Shown piece after piece: positions 5,657 through 8,222 of a stretch of 8,222 nucleotides of DNA. The notes under the pieces are model-generated. The model ran no database searches. It was not told the origin of the DNA and worked only from the letters and a program-made list of their open reading frames with translations. Position 1 is the stretch's first letter, and every line of letters begins with the position of its first letter. Position numbers and translations under genes: made by a program. Source of the DNA: Betaproteobacteria bacterium (GTDB taxonomy: Bacteria; Pseudomonadota; Gammaproteobacteria; Burkholderiales; SG8-39); assembly GCA_019509895.1 (NCBI GenBank), contig JAEKLK010000010.1, positions 1-8,222 of the forward strand. Direction: 5' to 3'.

Positions 5657-6928
5657 ATGAGCGCGTCCCGGCTGGTGCTGAACGATCCGCAGGCCCAGCG
5701 TTTCGAAATCAATCGCGCAGCGCTCGTCGACCCGGCGATCTTCGCCGCCGAGAAAGAGCGCATCTTCGAGCGCTGCTGGCTCTACGTCGGCCACGAGTCC
5801 GAAGTGCGCGCGCCCGGCGACTTCTGCACGCGCAGCGTGTGCGGCCGGCCGCTGATCCTCTGCCGCGATAGCGAGAACGCGCTGCGCGTGTTCCTGAACA
5901 CCTGCCGCCATCGCGGCACGGTCGAGTGCCGCGAGGTGAGCGGCAATTCGCAGCGCTACACCTGCTTCTATCATGGCTGGACCTATGACCGCGATGGCCG
6001 GCTCTATGCCGTACCCGGCCAGAGCGCCTATCCGCCGAACTTCGACCGCGCGAAGCTCGGCCTCATGGAGCCGCCGCGCGTCGAGCACTACCGCGGCTTC
6101 GTCTTCCTCAACTTCGACGCCAACGCAGCGCCGCTGCAGGAGTATCTCGGCCGCGCGACCGAGTACATCGACCTCGTGCTCGACCAGTCGCGCTCGGGCC
6201 GCATGGAGGTGATCCAGGGCACCCAGGAATACGACATCCGCGCGAACTGGAAGCTCCTGGTCGAGAACAGCTTCGACGACTACCACCTGCTCACCACGCA
6301 TGCCACGTGGCTCGACTACCTCAAGAATTCCGGCGTCGAAGTAAAGCGTCCGGAGAAGGGACACGTCCTGCCGTCGCACGGCCTGGGCAAGGACCTCGGC
6401 AGCGGCCACGGCACGACCGACAACGTCAACTTCCGCGGCCGGCCCGTCGCCGCGTGGATCCCGATCTACGGCGAAGAGGCGAAGCCCGAGCTCGCGCGCA
6501 TCCGGCAGGAGCTCGAGCAGCGCCTCGGCGAGGCGCGCGCCAAGCGCGTCGCCGACACCAATCGCAACCTGCTCATCTTCCCGAACCTGGTCCTGCTCGA
6601 TGGTTCCTCGGTCTCGGTGCGTAGCTTCCAGCCTCTCGGCCCCGACCGCATGCGCGTTCGTGCCTGGGCGCTCGGACCGGTGGAAGAAACGCCGCTCGCG
6701 CGCCAGGTGCGCCTCGACAGCTTCCTCACCTTCTACGGCCCGGGCGGCTTCGCCACGCCCGACGACATCGCCGCGCTCGAGGCGGTGCAGGAAGGCCTTG
6801 GCACCTACAAGGAAGTCCAGTGGTCGCCGCTCACCCGCGGCATCGCCAAGGAAGGCGAGCAGCTCAACACCGACGAGGCGCACCTGCGTGCCTTCTGGGT
6901 GCAATGGGCGAAGCTGATGGGCGCATGA
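5657..6928 (+). CDS. Rieske aromatic ring-hydroxylating dioxygenase, alpha (large) subunit
   Basis: A 423-residue catalytic subunit of a Rieske non-heme iron oxygenase, which inserts dioxygen into an aromatic ring using electrons from a ferredoxin/reductase. The Rieske [2Fe-2S] motif is complete: Cys83-R-His85-RG, then Cys103-FY-His106-GW, with 17 residues between His85 and Cys103. The mononuclear iron site is also complete: NWKLLVENSFDDYH with bridging Asp207, ligands His210 and His215, and the C-terminal Asp369 or Asp370 in GFATPDD. The length is typical for alpha subunits of alpha/beta oxygenases, and a beta subunit lies two genes downstream. The ATG at 5657 puts the usual FEINRAALVDPAIF segment near the N-terminus. 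There is no good ribosome binding site (GGAAG ends 1 nt before the ATG), and the longer frame from 5537 runs inside the divergent gene. It is cytoplasmic. Its stop overlaps the cupin start as ATGA. The substrate cannot be deduced; a carboxylated aromatic is an inference from the receptors. Confidence 0.95.
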   Translation: MSASRLVLNDPQAQRFEINRAALVDPAIFAAEKERIFERCWLYVGHESEVRAPGDFCTRSVCGRPLILCRDSENALRVFLNTCRHRGTVECREVSGNSQRYTCFYHGWTYDRDGRLYAVPGQSAYPPNFDRAKLGLMEPPRVEHYRGFVFLNFDANAAPLQEYLGRATEYIDLVLDQSRSGRMEVIQGTQEYDIRANWKLLVENSFDDYHLLTTHATWLDYLKNSGVEVKRPEKGHVLPSHGLGKDLGSGHGTTDNVNFRGRPVAAWIPIYGEEAKPELARIRQELEQRLGEARAKRVADTNRNLLIFPNLVLLDGSSVSVRSFQPLGPDRMRVRAWALGPVEETPLARQVRLDSFLTFYGPGGFATPDDIAALEAVQEGLGTYKEVQWSPLTRGIAKEGEQLNTDEAHLRAFWVQWAKLMGA

Positions 6929-7296
6929 AGCTCGAATCCACGTTCGTCGTTCTGCATCCGGACCAGTCGGCCACGCCGATCGAGTTCACGCCGGCCATGT
7001 TCGAAGAGCTCAATCGGCGCTTCGACGGATTCGAGGGCCGCGTACTGGTCTCGTGCTTTGCCTTCGACTCGGATTGGGCGGAATGGGAACGCCATCCCGC
7101 CGGCGACGAGATCGTCTACCTGCTGGCGGGCCGCGTTCGGTTCCTCTTCGAAGGCGAACGCGCGATCGAGCTGCGCGAGCCGGGTGAGTTCGCCATCGTG
7201 CCGAAAGGCACCTGGCACACGGCCAAGACCACGGTGGCAACGAAAATGCTGTTCGTCACGCCCGGTGCCGGAACGGAGCACAAGCCGGTTGGCTGA
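6925..7296 (+). CDS. Small single-domain cupin protein
   Basis: A 123-residue cupin (double-stranded beta-helix barrel). Motif 1 is visible as Glu55-x-His57-PAGD-Glu62 followed by YLLAGRV, and motif 2 as PGEFAIVPKGTWH with His98. The first metal ligand of the classic HxH pair is Glu here (ExH), a common variant, and a metal site of Glu55/His57/Glu62/His98 is plausible. No other domain is attached. The gene starts at the ATG at 6925, which overlaps the alpha-subunit TGA, and its 3' end overlaps the beta-subunit start. It is therefore wedged between the two subunits of one enzyme and probably co-expressed with them. Its role is unknown; it could act on the oxygenase product (isomerase, ring cleavage) or serve as a small-molecule sensor or assembly aid. 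These roles are speculation. It has no signal peptide and is cytoplasmic. Confidence 0.88.
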   Translation: MKLESTFVVLHPDQSATPIEFTPAMFEELNRRFDGFEGRVLVSCFAFDSDWAEWERHPAGDEIVYLLAGRVRFLFEGERAIELREPGEFAIVPKGTWHTAKTTVATKMLFVTPGAGTEHKPVG

Positions 7297-7768
7297 GGCA
7301 ACGCGCGCTGAGGTCGAGGACTTCCTCTACCAGGAAGCGGCGCTGCTCGATGCCTGGCGTCTGGACGAGTGGCTCGCGCTCTTCACCGAGGACGCGACCT
7401 ATCGCGTGCCCTCCAACGACGCGCCGCAGTCCGATCCGAAAAACGCGCTATTCACCATCGCCGACGACATCCGCCGCATCCGCGCCCGCGTCGCCCGACT
7501 CAAGGATCCCCATGCGCACGCCGAGTCGCCGCATTCGCGCACGCGGCGTCTGATCTCCAACGTGCGCATCGTCGAGCGCTCGCCACTCAAGGTAGAAGCG
7601 AATTTCGTCATCTATCGCTTCCGTGCCAATGACGACGTGCGCGTATACGTCGGCCGCTACCGCTATACGCTCGAAGCGCACGACGGTAAATTCAAAATCC
7701 GGGCGCGCGCAGCGATTCTCGATTCAATGGAACTCGCGTCGCTCGGCACGGTCAGCTTTATCCTCTGA
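7289..7768 (+). CDS. Aromatic ring-hydroxylating dioxygenase, beta (small) subunit
   Basis: A 159-residue beta subunit with the NTF2-like cone fold, the structural partner of the Rieske alpha subunit (usually alpha3beta3). Family signatures are the N-terminal AEVEDFLYQEAALLDAW and DEWLALFTEDATYRVP (residues 27-41), the central SPHSRTRRLISNVRI (80-94), and the C-terminal GRYRYTL and RARAAILD. The length is normal. No ATG is available near the correct N-terminus. The best start is the TTG at 7289, giving MAEATRAEVEDF and an 8-nt overlap with the cupin stop; CGGAG at 7274-7278 lies 10 nt upstream. A GTG at 7265 is an alternative adding eight residues. The frame upstream is out-of-frame cupin sequence. 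The weak start may lower expression relative to alpha or depend on coupling to cupin translation. Its TGA overlaps the next gene's likely CTG start. Confidence 0.92.
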   Translation: MAEATRAEVEDFLYQEAALLDAWRLDEWLALFTEDATYRVPSNDAPQSDPKNALFTIADDIRRIRARVARLKDPHAHAESPHSRTRRLISNVRIVERSPLKVEANFVIYRFRANDDVRVYVGRYRYTLEAHDGKFKIRARAAILDSMELASLGTVSFIL

Positions 7769-8222
7769 CCCGCGTCGGCCTGATCTCCGATACGCACGGC
7801 CTGCTGCGAGCCGAGGCTTTACGGTTCTTGCGCGGCGCCGCGCACATCATCCATGCCGGCGACATCGGCGATCCGGCGATCCTCGAAGCGCTGCGCAACA
7901 TCGCGCCCGTGATCGCGGTGCGCGGCAATAACGATCGCGATCGCTGGGCGCGGGCGGTACCCGAGCGGACGGAGGTAAAGATCGATGCGGTGGCGATCTA
8001 CGTGCTGCACAATGTCGCGGAGCTGGACTTCGACCCGCAGGGCAGGTACCGCGTGGTTGTGGCGGGCCATTCGCACAAGCCGATGATCGAGGAGCGTGAC
8101 GGCGTGCTGTACGTCAATCCCGGGAGTGCTGGGCCGCGGCGCTTTTCGCTGCCCATCGCGCTCGGCGAGCTGCGCATTTCGGGGAAAAGCGTGCGGGCCC
8201 GCATCCGCACCCTGGAGGTGAA
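7765..8222 (+). CDS. YfcE/MJ0936-like metallophosphoesterase, 3' end cut by the window
   Basis: At least 152 residues of a calcineurin-like phosphodiesterase (Metallophos_2 type), incomplete only at the very C-terminus because the family is usually about 155-170 residues. Dinuclear metal motifs appear in order: LISDTHG (Asp9, His11), HAGDIGD (Asp33), VRGNNDRD (Asn56), VLHN (His92 region), and VAGHSHKP, followed by LYVNPGSAGPRR. The protein is probably cytoplasmic and hydrolyses a phosphodiester; the substrate is unknown. The reading frame has no ATG, GTG or TTG between an in-frame TAA at 7687-7689 and the first metal motif. The only sensible start is CTG at 7765, giving MTRVGLISDTHG and a CTGA overlap with the beta-subunit stop. 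A later start would remove Asp9 and His11. A sequencing error is the alternative explanation. Although it is in the oxygenase operon, a link to aromatic metabolism is not obvious. Confidence 0.87.
   Translation, partial: MTRVGLISDTHGLLRAEALRFLRGAAHIIHAGDIGDPAILEALRNIAPVIAVRGNNDRDRWARAVPERTEVKIDAVAIYVLHNVAELDFDPQGRYRVVVAGHSHKPMIEERDGVLYVNPGSAGPRRFSLPIALGELRISGKSVRARIRTLEV

Noticed and set aside
4823..6904. Very long minus-strand open frame (693 codons) opposite the oxygenase alpha gene
   Set aside because: It overlaps two well-supported genes in other frames, contains no recognisable domain, and its composition (Arg/Ala/Glu/Val-rich) is that of an antisense shadow in GC-rich DNA.
7265..7288. 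GTG at 7265 as an alternative beta-subunit start
   Set aside because: It lengthens the overlap with the cupin to 32 nt, and the TTG at 7289 has better-placed upstream CGGAG. It is not strictly excluded.

Overview
The window looks like a GC-rich betaproteobacterial (Burkholderiales-like) chromosome. This is inferred from three things: two Bug/TctC-type solute-binding proteins, a Rieske ring-hydroxylating oxygenase next to amidohydrolase/amidase genes, and intergenic palindromes of the 'TCCCCGCG-AA-GCGGGGA' kind that are common in that class. No rRNA, tRNA, CRISPR array, transposase or integrase gene is visible.

Layout. (1) Positions 1-675 hold two small exported proteins of unknown function, divergently oriented: a secreted protein on the minus strand (9-383) and a small lipoprotein on the plus strand (439-675). 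(2) Positions 684-757 carry a head-to-head pair of REP-like palindromes between two converging genes. (3) Positions 5625 down to 762 (minus strand) form a tightly packed five-gene operon: Bug receptor, class II aldolase/adducin-family protein, second Bug receptor, LigI-like amidohydrolase, amidase-signature amidase. Its junctions are a 1-nt gap and then 4-nt GTGA, ATGA and ATGA overlaps. (4) A 31-bp divergent gap (5626-5656) holds an inverted repeat and opposed -10-like hexamers. (5) Positions 5657-8222 (plus strand) form a second overlapping operon: Rieske oxygenase alpha subunit, small cupin, oxygenase beta subunit, and a YfcE-like phosphodiesterase that appears to start at CTG and runs off the window end.

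Reading as a system (inference). The two divergent operons look like one catabolic locus for an aromatic or related organic acid. The periplasmic Bug receptors would capture the substrate, the alpha/beta oxygenase would dihydroxylate it, and the aldolase-fold enzyme (possibly a decarboxylase), the amidohydrolase (possibly a lactonase or decarboxylase) and the amidase would process what follows. No ferredoxin, reductase, diol dehydrogenase, TctA/TctB membrane subunit or dedicated regulator is present, so these must lie outside the window or be shared. The actual substrate cannot be read from the sequence.

Almost all of the window is coding. There is no gene-free stretch above 300 bases.
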